The position numbers and the translations under genes are program-made. The notes beneath the pieces were generated by a model, which saw nothing but the letters and a program-made list of their open reading frames with translations, was not told the DNA's origin and ran no database searches. DNA of 64,000 nucleotides, from the NCBI GenBank assembly GCA_050742975.1, contig JBOGDQ010000077.1:8860-72859 (forward strand), in the 5' to 3' direction. The DNA is from JBDTGE01 sp050742975. Its GTDB lineage: Bacteria; Actinomycetota; Actinomycetes; Mycobacteriales; Jatrophihabitantaceae. Below, one piece after another: positions 24,889 through 34,291 of the stretch. Positions within the stretch are counted from its first letter, which is position 1, and each line of letters begins with the position of its first letter.

Positions 24889-26646
24889 ATGAACGGGGTC
24901 TGGTACGCGGCGATAGGGGCGGCCTTCGTCCTCGGTGTCATATTCGTCCAGGCCTACACCCGCCGTGGCGGTACCTCGGACAGCCTGGGTAGTCGGCACG
25001 GTCAAGGGGCCGCCCAGCCGGGCGCACCGGCCATCGACCTCGATGCTGAGCTGGAGACGATCCGTCGTCGGGCGGGCGCCGAAGCCGATGCGCTGCGCCG
25101 CGCCGCCGAGACCGAGGTGCAGGCCACCAGACGAGCGGCCCAGTCCGAACTGCAGTCGGCCCGGGTTGACGGCGAGGCCATCCGCGCACGCGCGAGCCAC
25201 GATGCCGAAGCCTCGCTCGCCGACGCCAGGCGCAGCGGTGAGGCCGAGGTCGCCCGCCTCACCGAGCAGGCGTGCACGACGGCCGCCGACCTTTCCGCCC
25301 GCGAGCACGAGCTGGACGAACGGCAGGCCCAGCTGGACGACGAGGCGTCCCGGCTGACCGCCGAGGTCACAGAGCTGGACCGCTCGACCCACCTGCTCGC
25401 CGAGCGCCGCGAGGAACTGGACGCGGCCGCCACCGACCTCGCCGCGAGAGCCGACGAGCTGGCCGCGAGAGCCGACGAGTTGGCTGTCCGCGCCGGCGAG
25501 CACGACCGCGAGCTCGAGCGCCGCGCCGGCCTGTCCAGCGCGCAGGCCAAGGCCGAGCTGCTGACCGGGGTCGAGGTCGCCGCCCGCCGGGACGCCGCCG
25601 TGCTCGTCCGCACGATCGAGAACGAGGCGCGCAGCGAGGGAACCGAACGCGCCCGCGCGATCGTGGTCGAAGCCGTGCAACGCGTGGCCAGCGAGCAGAC
25701 CAGCGAGAGCGTCGTGAGCGTCCTGCACCTGCCGGCCGACGAGATGAAGGGCCGGATCATCGGCCGGGAGGGCCGCAACATCCGGGCCTTCGAGTCGGTG
25801 ACCGGCGTGAACGTGATCATCGATGACACCCCCGAAGCTGTCCTGCTGTCCTGCTTCGATCCCGTTCGCCGCGAGGTCGGCCGGCTCACGCTCGACAAGC
25901 TGGTGCTCGACGGGCGGATCCACCCGCACCGCATCGAGGAGGCGTACGAGCAGAGCCGGGCCGAGGTGGACGAGCTGTGCCTGCGCGCGGCCAGAGACGC
26001 GCTCGCCGACGTCGGCGTGAACGATCTCGATGAGCGGCTACTGCCCACGCTAGGCCGGCTGAAGTACCGCACCAGCTACGGCCAGAACGTGCTCGGCCAC
26101 CTCATCGAGACCGCTCACATCGCCGGGGTCATGGCCGCCGAGCTCGGCATCGAGCCGACCCTGGTCAGGCGGTGTGCGTTCCTGCACGACATCGGCAAGG
26201 CGCTCACCCACGAGGTCGAGGGCAGTCACGCGATCATCGGCGCCGAGTTGCTGCGCAGGTACGGCGAGTCCGAGGCGGTCACCCACGCCGTCGAGGCCCA
26301 CCACAACGAGGTGCAGCCGCGCACCATCGAGGCGGTGCTGACCCAGGCCTCGGACACCTGCTCCGCCGCCCGTCCGGGCGCCCGCCGCGAGTCGCTGGAG
26401 AACTACGTGAAGCGGCTTGCCCGGATCGAGGAGATCGCGTCCGCCAAGGAGGGCGTCGAGAGGGTGTTCGCGATGCAGGCCGGCCGCGAGGTGCGCGTCA
26501 TGGTGCAGCCGGCCGAGGTCGACGACCTGGCCGCGCAGGTCATCGCCCGCGAGATCGCCAAGCAGATCGAGGACGAGCTGACCTACCCCGGCCAGATCCG
26601 GGTGACCGTCGTGCGCGAATCACGCTCCACCGAGATCGCCCACTGA
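24889..26646 (+). CDS. rny: Ribonuclease Y
   Basis: RNase Y is a membrane-anchored endoribonuclease that initiates mRNA turnover. The 585-residue protein has an N-terminal membrane helix (VWYAAIGAAFVLGVIFVQAY), a long coiled coil (about 40-260), a KH domain with the GRIIGREGRNIRAFE motif (about 288-302) and an HD domain with the metal-binding His434-Asp435 (FLHDIGKALTHEVEGSHA). The coiled coil contains short ARADELA repeats. I chose ATG 24889 because a GGGAGAGG site precedes it and it places the anchor at the N-terminus. Presence between recX and miaB, with no RNase J at its usual place after dapA, is notable. The stop lies inside a 12-bp tandem repeat. Confidence 0.93.
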   Translation: MNGVWYAAIGAAFVLGVIFVQAYTRRGGTSDSLGSRHGQGAAQPGAPAIDLDAELETIRRRAGAEADALRRAAETEVQATRRAAQSELQSARVDGEAIRARASHDAEASLADARRSGEAEVARLTEQACTTAADLSAREHELDERQAQLDDEASRLTAEVTELDRSTHLLAERREELDAAATDLAARADELAARADELAVRAGEHDRELERRAGLSSAQAKAELLTGVEVAARRDAAVLVRTIENEARSEGTERARAIVVEAVQRVASEQTSESVVSVLHLPADEMKGRIIGREGRNIRAFESVTGVNVIIDDTPEAVLLSCFDPVRREVGRLTLDKLVLDGRIHPHRIEEAYEQSRAEVDELCLRAARDALADVGVNDLDERLLPTLGRLKYRTSYGQNVLGHLIETAHIAGVMAAELGIEPTLVRRCAFLHDIGKALTHEVEGSHAIIGAELLRRYGESEAVTHAVEAHHNEVQPRTIEAVLTQASDTCSAARPGARRESLENYVKRLARIEEIASAKEGVERVFAMQAGREVRVMVQPAEVDDLAAQVIAREIAKQIEDELTYPGQIRVTVVRESRSTEIAH

Positions 26647-27159
26647 CTCGCCCACTGACTCGCCCACTGAGCGGTACAGCGCCGTCAGCTCCTCCGGCTC
26701 GCTCGCAATCCTCCGGAGCTCGGTCAGGACGAACCCGTTCTTGGCCAGCACCCGCCGCGACGCGAGGTTCTCCAGGTCGACGGCAACCAGCAGGCTCGCC
26801 GCCGGCAGTGCGGCGCGGACGTGCTCGAGCAGCTGGGCGATCATCGCCGTCCCCACACCGCGACCGACCATCGTGGCCTTGCCGATTGCGTAGTCGATGC
26901 CCACATCGCCGGGTCGTGCGCCGTACCCGGAGGCCTCGGGGTAGTCCGCCCAGCGGTACCACTGGCACCACCCCACCGGCGCGCCGTCGACGACCGCCAC
27001 CAGAGCGCAGGTGGGCTCCTCGCCACGGACGGCGCGCCAGTAGCCGGCGACCTCGTCCGCGACCGGCTCGGTCCACCAGCGGGACACGTGGGGCAGCGTC
27101 AGCCAGTGGGCCACGAGCGGCAGGTCCGCGTCCGCCATCGACCGCAGGGTGAGGATCAC
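26620..27159 (-). CDS. GNAT family N-acetyltransferase (AAC(6')-like fold)
   Basis: The 179-residue acetyltransferase has HVSRWWTEPVADEVAGYWRA near the N-terminus, GVGIDYAIG-like motif A residues in PGDVGIDYAIGKATMVGRGV and the closing NLASRRVLAKNGFVL. This is the Acetyltransf_8/AAC(6')-like arrangement; antibiotic modification cannot be claimed from it. The GTG start lies in a GTGA overlap with the upstream hypothetical gene, so the two are coupled. The C-terminus contains SVGESVGESVG, encoded by a 12-bp tandem repeat that also carries the stop of the convergent rny gene. Confidence 0.8.
   Translation of the reverse strand: MILTLRSMADADLPLVAHWLTLPHVSRWWTEPVADEVAGYWRAVRGEEPTCALVAVVDGAPVGWCQWYRWADYPEASGYGARPGDVGIDYAIGKATMVGRGVGTAMIAQLLEHVRAALPAASLLVAVDLENLASRRVLAKNGFVLTELRRIASEPEELTALYRSVGESVGESVGDLGGA
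26637..26670. repeat. 12-bp tandem repeat shared by the rny and GNAT gene ends
   Basis: CGCCCACTGACT is repeated twice exactly and a third time to about ten bases. The rny TGA lies in copy 1 and the same triplet recurs in copies 2 and 3. In the convergent GNAT frame the repeat encodes a four-residue S-V-G-E period. Confidence 0.9.
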
Positions 27160-27554
27160 ACGGCCGGCCTGATCCGTGCCACCTCGGCGCCGGAGGACGG
27201 GCAGCGCAGCACCACTTCGGCTGCGTCGGGTGAATCGTCCAGCACGACGTCGACGGCGTGCGGGTGAGCGGGGCACGGCAGCGCCGCTCGGCCCCACAGC
27301 CGCTCGCTCTCGCTGCCGTACTCGATCAACGCGTCGACCAGCTGCGCCAGGGCGCGGGCGGGCGTCCAGCGCGACTCGACGTGGATGCCGAAGCTGCGGT
27401 GCCCGTCCAGCAGCGGCCAGACCAGCCAGGAGGTGGCGCCGAAGCGGTACGGGTCGTCGGCGGCGGCGGGGTCGATCTCGACCGCGATGTCAGGAGCCAG
27501 CAGGTCCACTGCCTGTCGGGCCAGTGCGGACACCTCGGGATCGGTCAATGCCAC
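27156..27554 (-). CDS. Conserved-looking hypothetical protein
   Basis: The 132-residue acidic protein begins MALTDPEVSALARQAVDLLA and contains a Trp-rich centre (SWLVWPLLDGHRSFGIHVES) and two cysteines in the C-terminal third (LPCPAHPHAV, LRCPSSG). It has no membrane helix or signal peptide. I do not recognise the family. It is divergent from miaB and its stop overlaps the GNAT start (GTGA), so the two are probably one operon. Confidence 0.65.
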   Translation of the reverse strand: MALTDPEVSALARQAVDLLAPDIAVEIDPAAADDPYRFGATSWLVWPLLDGHRSFGIHVESRWTPARALAQLVDALIEYGSESERLWGRAALPCPAHPHAVDVVLDDSPDAAEVVLRCPSSGAEVARIRPAV

Positions 27555-27597
27555 GCGTCCAGTTCAGCACACCCGGCCCCGTATCCTCGACTGCGTC

Positions 27598-29013
27598 ATG
27601 ACACGCAGCTACGACATCCGCACCTACGGGTGCCAGATGAACGTCCACGACTCCGAGCGCCTGGCCGGCCTGCTCGAGGACGCCGGCTACACGCGCGGCC
27701 ACGGGGACGACGTCGATCTGGTCGTGTTCAACACCTGCGCGGTACGGGAGAACGCCGACAACCGGTTGTACGGCAACCTCGGACACCTGTACCCGGCCAA
27801 GCAGGCCCGACCGGGCATGCAGATCGCGGTCGGGGGCTGCCTCGCGCAGAAGGACCGCGGGACGATCCTCGAGCGGGCTCCGTGGGTCGACGTTGTGTTC
27901 GGCACGCATAACCTGGCCGCGCTGCCCGTCCTGCTCGAACGGGCCCGGCACAACGACGAGGCCCAGGTCGAGATCGTCGAGGCCCTGCAGAACTTCCCGT
28001 CCGACCTGCCCAGCCGCCGGGAATCGCCGTTCAGCGCGTGGGTGTCGATCTCGGTCGGCTGCGACAACACCTGCACGTTCTGCATCGTCCCGAGCCTGCG
28101 CGGCACGGAGACCGACCGTCGCCCTGGGGACGTGCTCGCGGAGATCCATGCGCTCGTCGACTCCGGCGTCCTCGAGGTGACGTTGCTGGGTCAGAACGTG
28201 AACTCCTACGGCCGCTCGTTCGGGGACCGGCTCGCGTTCGGCAAGCTACTGCGCGCGTGCGGCGAGATCGACGGGCTGGAGCGGGTGCGCTTCACCAGCC
28301 CGCATCCGCGCGACTTCACCGACGACGTCATCGCCGCGATGGGCGAGACGGCGAACGTGATGCCGCAGCTGCACATGCCGATGCAGTCCGACTCCGACGC
28401 CGTGCTGCGCACCATGCGCCGCTCGTACCGGAGTGAGCGCTACCTCGCCATCATCGCCAAGGTCCGGGCCGCGATGCCCGACGCCGCCATCACGACCGAC
28501 ATCATCGTGGGCTTTCCCGGCGAGACCGACGTCGACTTCGAGCAGACCCTCGACGCCGTGCGTGCAGCCCGGTTCGCGAGCGCGTTCACCTTCCAGTACT
28601 CGAAGCGTCCCGGCACGCCAGCCGCGACGATGGACGGGCAGGTACCGAAGGCGGTGGTGCAGGAGCGGTACGAGCGGCTGATCGAGTTGCAGGAGCAGCT
28701 GTCATGGGACGCGGCGCGGGGGCTCGTCGGCCGCGAGGTGCAGGTGCTGGTCAACAGCACCGATGGGCGCAAGGACGGCGCGACCGGCCGGGTCTCCGGG
28801 CGCGCGCGTGACGGCCGGCTGGTCCACGTCGCGACCGGTGGAGCCAGGATCCGGCCCGGCGACGTGGTGACGTCGACGGTCACCTACGCCGCGCCGCACC
28901 ACCTTGTCGCGGACGCCCCGATCACCACCCACCGCACGTGGCGGGGCAGCGATGAGCCGGCGCACGGCGCCTCGAAACCCCAACTGCTGACGATCGGCCC
29001 GCGGCCCGGCTGA
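27598..29013 (+). CDS. miaB: tRNA-2-methylthio-N6-dimethylallyladenosine synthase MiaB
   Basis: MiaB methylthiolates i6A at position 37 of tRNAs that read UNN codons, after MiaA has added the prenyl group. The 471-residue protein has the N-terminal UPF0004 domain with cysteines in TYGCQMN (C12), FNTCAVRE and VGGCLAQ, the radical-SAM triad C155-x3-C159-x2-C162 (GCDNTCTFC) and a C-terminal TRAM domain. A TATCCT hexamer 10 nt before the ATG implies a leader of only a few bases. miaA is 3.4 kb downstream on the same strand, with the DUF349 gene inserted on the other strand. Confidence 0.95.
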   Translation: MTRSYDIRTYGCQMNVHDSERLAGLLEDAGYTRGHGDDVDLVVFNTCAVRENADNRLYGNLGHLYPAKQARPGMQIAVGGCLAQKDRGTILERAPWVDVVFGTHNLAALPVLLERARHNDEAQVEIVEALQNFPSDLPSRRESPFSAWVSISVGCDNTCTFCIVPSLRGTETDRRPGDVLAEIHALVDSGVLEVTLLGQNVNSYGRSFGDRLAFGKLLRACGEIDGLERVRFTSPHPRDFTDDVIAAMGETANVMPQLHMPMQSDSDAVLRTMRRSYRSERYLAIIAKVRAAMPDAAITTDIIVGFPGETDVDFEQTLDAVRAARFASAFTFQYSKRPGTPAATMDGQVPKAVVQERYERLIELQEQLSWDAARGLVGREVQVLVNSTDGRKDGATGRVSGRARDGRLVHVATGGARIRPGDVVTSTVTYAAPHHLVADAPITTHRTWRGSDEPAHGASKPQLLTIGPRPG

Positions 29014-29019
29014 CGCCGG

Positions 29020-30204
29020 TTACTCGGGGATCAGCGAGCGGCGCTGCTCGACGTCCGCCTCGGCCTTCGCGATGCGCGCCGCGTCGCCGGCCTTGCGAGC
29101 CCGTTCCAGCTTCGCCTCGGCCTCGGCCAGCCGCTCGCGCAGCGCGGACAGGAACGGGTTGGACTCCGTGCTGCCGCGGCGCCACTGCGCATCCACCGCG
29201 TCGCGCAAGCGCTGCTCGGCCGCCCGCATCCGGTCGTCGGTACGCCGGATCGCATCGCGCGGCACGTGCCCGACCTCGTCGAACCGGGACTGCAGGTCGC
29301 GCATCACAGCCTGGGCCGCCTTGGCGTCGGTGATGTCGACGGCCTCGGCCTGGGCGATGATCGCCTCCTTCTTGCGCTGGTTGTCCACCTGCTCCGCGTC
29401 GCGCTCGGAGAACACGTCGGAGCGGCGGGCGAAGAAGGCGTCCTGCGCGGCGCGGAAGCGGGTCCACAGCGCGTCCTCGACATCGCGGGCGGCCCGGCCG
29501 GCCGCCTTCCACTCGTTCATCAGCTCGCGCATCGCGGCGGCGGTGTCCTTCCAGTCCGACGACTGCGAGAGCGCCTCGGCCTGTGCGATCAGCTTCTCCT
29601 TGACCTCCCTCGCCGAGCCGCGTTCGGCGTCGAGCTTGGCGAAGTGCTGGCCCCGTCGGCGCCCGAACGCGTCACGCGCAGCGGAGAACCGCTTCCAGAG
29701 CGCGTCGTCGGTCTTGCGGTCGATGCCCTTGATCGCTTTCCACTGCTCGACGATGGCGCGGAGCCGGTCGCCGGACGACTTCCAGGACGTCGCGGACTCG
29801 CCGATCTGCTCGGCCTCGACCGCGAGCGCCTCCTTGGCCGCGATCGCGTCGGCCCGCGCCTGCTGGCGAGCTGCCGCGTTCTCACCCGCCTTCGCCTCCG
29901 CCGTGGCGAGCAGCGCGTCCAGCCGGGAGTCCAGCGCGGCGAGATCACCGATGGCCGCGGCGGTCGGCAGCTGCTCCTTGAGTGCGACGGCGTGCGTGCG
30001 GGTGGCGGCAGGGTCGCTCGCTCCGGACTCGAGCCGCTTCTCCAGCAGGCTCACCTCGGTGGCCAGGTCGTCGTAGCGTCGCGCGTAGAAGGCCAGGCCG
30101 GCCTCGGCATCGCCTGCCTGCCACGATCCGATCTCCCGTTCACCGTCGGCCGTCCTGACGAAGGCGTTCCCCTCCGCGTCGATGCGTCCCCACTCCGAAC
30201 TCAT
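29020..30204 (-). CDS. DUF349 domain protein
   Basis: The 394-residue, highly charged helical protein contains tandem DUF349 repeats, recognisable by W-K/R motifs: ATSWKSSGDRLRAIVEQWKA, SSDWKDTAAAMRELMNEWKA and related stretches, about 75-80 residues apart. It starts MSSEWGRIDAEGNAFVRTAD, matching the actinobacterial family that includes Rv2731 at the same position. Function is unknown; a nucleic-acid or ribosome-associated role has been proposed. It converges with miaB with only 6 nt between stops. Confidence 0.87.
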   Translation of the reverse strand: MSSEWGRIDAEGNAFVRTADGEREIGSWQAGDAEAGLAFYARRYDDLATEVSLLEKRLESGASDPAATRTHAVALKEQLPTAAAIGDLAALDSRLDALLATAEAKAGENAAARQQARADAIAAKEALAVEAEQIGESATSWKSSGDRLRAIVEQWKAIKGIDRKTDDALWKRFSAARDAFGRRRGQHFAKLDAERGSAREVKEKLIAQAEALSQSSDWKDTAAAMRELMNEWKAAGRAARDVEDALWTRFRAAQDAFFARRSDVFSERDAEQVDNQRKKEAIIAQAEAVDITDAKAAQAVMRDLQSRFDEVGHVPRDAIRRTDDRMRAAEQRLRDAVDAQWRRGSTESNPFLSALRERLAEAEAKLERARKAGDAARIAKAEADVEQRRSLIPE

Positions 30205-30335
30205 ACGTGTCCTCGTTCCTCGGACGCGCACGAGGCTCCACACGCGCTGTGCCGATGGTTCGCTCCGCAAGCGTCGCTCATGACTACGCATTGAACACGA
30301 TCTGGCTCGGCCCCCGTGTAGGCGGACGCGGCAGC

Positions 30336-30341
30336 TAGCCT
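30336..30341 (+). promoter_or_regulatory. -10 element of a leaderless promoter for the miaA operon
   Basis: TAGCCT lies 6 nt upstream of GTG 30348, the first gene of the run ending in hflX. Confidence 0.5.
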
Positions 30342-30347
30342 GCTGAA

Positions 30348-31049
30348 GTGATCTCCGGCGCCGCGTTCTGCCCGCAGCCTCCGCTGCTCGTGCCGGAGGT
30401 GACGGTAGGCGCGCCCGGGCTGGCAGACGTCCGCTCGGCCTGCCGCGCCGCGATTGCCCGCATCGGTGCCATGGGTCAGCTCGTGCTGCTCGGCACCGGG
30501 CCGGTTTCCTGCTCGCACTCGCCGCTCGCCCGGGGGACGCTGGCCGGGTTCGGCGTCCCGGGCGAGATCCACCTGGGCGCACCGACCTGCGGCGGTTCCC
30601 TCGAGCTGCCGCCGTCGCTGACGGTCGGTGCCTGGCTGGTCCGCGACGCGCTCGGTCCACGCAGCGCAGCGGTGGCGTACACGGTCGGTCCCGATTTCGC
30701 CGCCAGCCGGGCCGCGGTCGAGCTGCTCGAGCTGGCCGAGACGCGCGAGATCGCCCTGCTCGTGCTCGGCGACGGCACGGCCCGGCGCAGCACCGACGCG
30801 CCGGGCTACCTGGACGGGCGGGCCCAGGCGTATGACGCCGAAGTCGCCGCCGCCCTGGCCGGTGGCGACGGCACGGCCCTCGAAGCGCTCGACGGCGACC
30901 TTGGTGCGCAACTGCTCGCGGCGGGAGTCCCGGCCTGGCACGCCGCCGGAGCACTGCTGGCCGGCGGAGACTACGACGCCGAGCTGCTGCATGACGACGC
31001 GCCGTACGGGGTCGGGTACTTCGTCGCGGTGTGGACCGCGCGTGGATAG
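30348..31049 (+). CDS. Class III extradiol dioxygenase subunit B-like protein (Rv2728c type)
   Basis: The 233-residue protein (VISGAAFCPQPPLLVPEVTV, then GDGTARR and HAAGALLAGGDYDAELLHDD) matches the actinobacterial family annotated as LigB-like, encoded between miaB and miaA in M. tuberculosis as Rv2728c. The iron-binding histidines of true extradiol dioxygenases are not evident, so catechol cleavage is doubtful. Its end overlaps the miaA GTG by 8 nt, which makes it the first gene of a coupled miaA-dapF-hflX operon. Function is unknown. Confidence 0.82.
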   Translation: MISGAAFCPQPPLLVPEVTVGAPGLADVRSACRAAIARIGAMGQLVLLGTGPVSCSHSPLARGTLAGFGVPGEIHLGAPTCGGSLELPPSLTVGAWLVRDALGPRSAAVAYTVGPDFAASRAAVELLELAETREIALLVLGDGTARRSTDAPGYLDGRAQAYDAEVAAALAGGDGTALEALDGDLGAQLLAAGVPAWHAAGALLAGGDYDAELLHDDAPYGVGYFVAVWTARG

Positions 31050-31950
31050 CGACCGCGTCATCGCCGTCGTCGGCCCCACCGCGACCGGAAAGTCTGATCT
31101 CGCGGTAGCCCTCGGCCGCCGGCTCGGCGGCGAGATCATCAACGCCGACTCGATGCAGCTGTACCTCGGCATGGACATCGGGACGGCCAAGCTGGCGCCC
31201 GAGCAGCGCGGCGGCGTCCCGCACCACCTGCTCGACGTCTGGCCGCTCGGCAAGTCCGCCGCGGTCGCGGAATACCAGAGGATGGCCCGGTCGGCCATAG
31301 CCGAGATCCACGCCCGCGGCCGGACGCCGATCCTGGTCGGCGGCTCCGGGCTCTACCTGCGCGGGGCCCTGGACGATCTCGAGTTCCCCGGCGAGTCCCC
31401 GCAGGTCCGCGAGCGGCTGTACCGCGAGCTGGATCAGCTGGGAACCCACACGTTGCACGCGCGGCTAGCCGAGCTCGATCCGGCGGCCGCGGCGGCGATC
31501 CTGCCCACCAACGGGCGGCGCATTGCTCGCGCGCTCGAGGTCATCGAACTCACCGGCCGTCCGTTCACAGCGACCATGCCCGGCTTCGAGTCGATCTACG
31601 ATGCCGTCCAGATTGGGCTGGATCGCACGGACCTGGACGAGCGGGTCGAGCTGCGCGTGCACCACATGATGACGCGGGGCTTGCTGGACGAGGTGCTCGG
31701 CCTGCTGCCCGCCGGGCTGCGCGAGAGTCCCACCGCCGGCAAGGCGCTCGGCTACGCGCAGCTGCTCGCCTGCCTCGCGCCGGATGGCACGGTGACCGGC
31801 GACCTCGGCGAGGCGATCGAGCAGACGGTCCGCGCGACCCGCCGGTTCGTCCGCCGCCAGCGCTCGTGGTTCGGCCGCGACCCGCGCGTGCGGTGGTTCG
31901 ACGGCGCTGACCCCGACTTGCTGGACCGCGTGGGCCATACCCTGGAGTGA
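31042..31950 (+). CDS. miaA: tRNA dimethylallyltransferase MiaA
   Basis: MiaA prenylates adenosine 37 of tRNAs, the step before MiaB. The 302-residue enzyme has the P-loop GPTATGKS (11-18), the DSMQLYLGMDIGTAK segment that binds the tRNA anticodon and catalytic Asp, the GGSGLYLR motif and the C-terminal RRQRSWFGRDPRVRW signature. GTG 31042 overlaps the previous gene and gives the normal family length. The stop overlaps the dapF start. Confidence 0.95.
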   Translation: MDSDRVIAVVGPTATGKSDLAVALGRRLGGEIINADSMQLYLGMDIGTAKLAPEQRGGVPHHLLDVWPLGKSAAVAEYQRMARSAIAEIHARGRTPILVGGSGLYLRGALDDLEFPGESPQVRERLYRELDQLGTHTLHARLAELDPAAAAAILPTNGRRIARALEVIELTGRPFTATMPGFESIYDAVQIGLDRTDLDERVELRVHHMMTRGLLDEVLGLLPAGLRESPTAGKALGYAQLLACLAPDGTVTGDLGEAIEQTVRATRRFVRRQRSWFGRDPRVRWFDGADPDLLDRVGHTLE

Positions 31951-32834
31951 TGCACGTCCTGAAGGGCCACGGCACCGGGAACGACTTCGTCCTCGTTCCG
32001 GACCTCGACGGTGTCTTGGACCTGACGCCCGAGCTTGTCCGGGCGCTGTGCGACCGGCACACCGGCATCGGAGCCGACGGTGTCCTGCGCGTCGTCCGGT
32101 CCGCCAACGACCCGGACGGCAAGGAGCTCGCCGACGATGGCGAGTTCTTCATGGACTACCGCAACGCCGACGGCTCGGTCGCGGAGATGTGCGGGAACGG
32201 CGTCCGCGTATTCGTGCGATACCTGCAGCGGGTCAGCCTCGTTAGGCAGGATGCGGCGGTGGCGACTCGCGGTGGGATCAAGCGTGTGCGATCCAGCGAC
32301 GACGGCTCTCTGGTCGTCGAGATGGGTCAGCCCCGGATCCTCACCGACCGGCCGGTCGTCACCGCCGCGGCCGCGCCGGTCTGCACCGGCACCGCTGTCG
32401 AGCTGCCGAACCCGCACGTGGTCGTCGAGCTGGCCGAACGCGAGCAGCTCGCCGGACTCGACCTGAGCGCCCCGCCCGAGGTCGAGCCGCACCGACCGGC
32501 CGGGGTGAACGTCGAGTTCGTCGTCCGGGCCGGTCCGCGGCACCTGCTCATGCGGGTCCATGAGCGCGGTGTGGGGGAGACGCGTTCGTGCGGGACCGGC
32601 ATCTGCGCAGCGGTGGTCGCCGCGGCTGCCGCGGGCGGCTGCCCGGCCGACGGCACGCGCTGGCGGGTCGACGCCCCGGGCGGCACCTGCACCGTGGTCT
32701 GGGACGCCGACGGGGTGCAGCTGAGCGGTCCGGCCGTGATCGTGGCCGAGGTCGACGTCGACGACGAGTGGCTCGCTACGGCCTCCGTGACTAAAGACCT
32801 GGGCCAGCCGTGTCACGATGGATCAGATGACTGA
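31950..32834 (+). CDS. dapF: Diaminopimelate epimerase
   Basis: DapF converts LL- to meso-diaminopimelate for peptidoglycan and lysine. The 294-residue two-domain protein has both catalytic cysteines in family context: EMCGNGVRVF in the N-terminal half and GETRSCGTGICAAV in the C-terminal half. The N-terminus HVLKGHGTGNDFVLVPD is typical. ATG 31950 overlaps the miaA stop; the GTG immediately before is an alternative. Its end overlaps the hflX start by 8 nt. Confidence 0.95.
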   Translation: MHVLKGHGTGNDFVLVPDLDGVLDLTPELVRALCDRHTGIGADGVLRVVRSANDPDGKELADDGEFFMDYRNADGSVAEMCGNGVRVFVRYLQRVSLVRQDAAVATRGGIKRVRSSDDGSLVVEMGQPRILTDRPVVTAAAAPVCTGTAVELPNPHVVVELAEREQLAGLDLSAPPEVEPHRPAGVNVEFVVRAGPRHLLMRVHERGVGETRSCGTGICAAVVAAAAAGGCPADGTRWRVDAPGGTCTVVWDADGVQLSGPAVIVAEVDVDDEWLATASVTKDLGQPCHDGSDD

Positions 32835-34245
32835 CTTCGACGAGCATGTGCGCAGTTCCCCTACCGCCGATGACTCGAGCATGGAGCTGGCCGACCGCCA
32901 GGCGCTGCGCCGGGTAGCAGGGCTGTCCACCGAGCTCACCGACGTCACCGAGGTCGAGTACCGGCAGCTGCGCCTGGAACGGGTGGTCCTCGTCGGCGTC
33001 TGGACGTCCGGGACCCTGACCGAGGCCGAGAACTCGCTCGCCGAGCTGGCCCGGCTGGCCGAGACGGCCGGCTCGGACGTGCTCGCCGGCCTGATCCAGC
33101 GCCGGGACCGCCCGGACCCGGCCACCTACATCGGGGCGGGCAAGGCCAGGGAGCTGCGCGACGTCGTGCTGGCCGAGGGCGCGGACACGGTGATCTGCGA
33201 CGGCGAGCTCTCGCCCGGCCAGCTGCGTCAGCTCGAGGAGGTGGTGAAGGTCAAGGTCGTGGACCGAACCGCCCTGATCCTGGACATCTTCGCCCAGCAT
33301 GCCCGGTCCAAGGAGGGCAAGGCGCAGGTCGAGCTGGCCCAGCTGCAGTACCTCATGCCTCGGCTGCGTGGCTGGGGTGCCTCGCTGTCCCGGCAGGTCG
33401 GCGGCCGGGCCGCCAGCGGGGTCGGCATCGGTGGGCGCGGCCCCGGGGAGACCAAGATCGAGATCGACCGGCGACGGATCAACTCGCGGATGGCCAAGCT
33501 CCGCAAGGAGATCGCCGGCATGAAGACCGCCCGTGACGTCAAGCGATCGCAGCGGCACGAGCGGCGCGTCCCGAGCATCGCGCTGGCCGGCTACACCAAC
33601 GCCGGCAAGTCCTCGCTGCTGAACCGGCTCACCGATGCCGGCGTCCTCGTCGAGAACGCGCTGTTCGCCACCCTCGACCCGACGGTGCGCCGCTGCCAGG
33701 CATCCGACGGCCGCCCGTACACGCTCGCGGACACCGTCGGCTTCGTCCGGCACCTGCCCACCCAGCTGGTCGAGGCGTTCCGGTCGACCCTCGAGGAGGT
33801 CGCGCAGGCCGACCTGATCCTGCACGTCATCGACGCGTCCGATGCCGATCCCGAGGCGCAGATCCGCGCGGTCCGCGAGGTGCTCGCAGAGATCGACGCC
33901 CTGGGCGTGCCGGAGCAGTTCGTCTTCAACAAGGCGGACGCCGCCGAGCCCGACGCGCTGCTGCGGCTGCGCCACCTGGCGCCGACCGCAGTGTTCGTAT
34001 CGGCGCGCACCGGGCTCGGACTGCCGGCGCTGCAGGCGAGGATCGAGGAGCGGCTGCCCCGCCCGGCCATCGAGCTGGACGTTCTCGTGCCTTACACCCG
34101 CGGTGATCTGGTCGCGCGCGTGCACGAGACCTCCGAGGTGCTGAGCACCGAGCACACCGCGGACGGCACCGTCCTGCGCGCCCGGGTGACGCCCGTGCTG
34201 GCGGCCGCGCTCGGGCCGTTCGTACGGACGGCTGGCGTAGGCTGA
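32827..34245 (+). CDS. hflX: GTPase HflX
   Basis: HflX is a ribosome-splitting GTPase that rescues stalled or heat-damaged ribosomes. The 472-residue protein has the N-terminal HflX domain (TYIGAGKARELRD), the glycine-rich linker GGRGPGETKIEIDRRRI and the GTPase domain with G1 GYTNAGKSS (about 254-262), G3 DTVGFV and G4 FNKAD. I chose ATG 32827 because CACGAT lies 7 nt upstream; ATG 32818 is possible. It ends the miaA-dapF-hflX operon and is followed by tatA. Confidence 0.95.
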   Translation: MTDFDEHVRSSPTADDSSMELADRQALRRVAGLSTELTDVTEVEYRQLRLERVVLVGVWTSGTLTEAENSLAELARLAETAGSDVLAGLIQRRDRPDPATYIGAGKARELRDVVLAEGADTVICDGELSPGQLRQLEEVVKVKVVDRTALILDIFAQHARSKEGKAQVELAQLQYLMPRLRGWGASLSRQVGGRAASGVGIGGRGPGETKIEIDRRRINSRMAKLRKEIAGMKTARDVKRSQRHERRVPSIALAGYTNAGKSSLLNRLTDAGVLVENALFATLDPTVRRCQASDGRPYTLADTVGFVRHLPTQLVEAFRSTLEEVAQADLILHVIDASDADPEAQIRAVREVLAEIDALGVPEQFVFNKADAAEPDALLRLRHLAPTAVFVSARTGLGLPALQARIEERLPRPAIELDVLVPYTRGDLVARVHETSEVLSTEHTADGTVLRARVTPVLAAALGPFVRTAGVG

Positions 34246-34291
34246 GCCAGGTCAGCCACGTATCGGCTCGAGATGTTCGAAGGAGATCAGC

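Noticed and set aside
26620..27159. Aminoglycoside resistance gene
   Set aside because: The acetyltransferase fold resembles AAC(6') but GNAT proteins of this type act on many substrates, and nothing in the context supports resistance.
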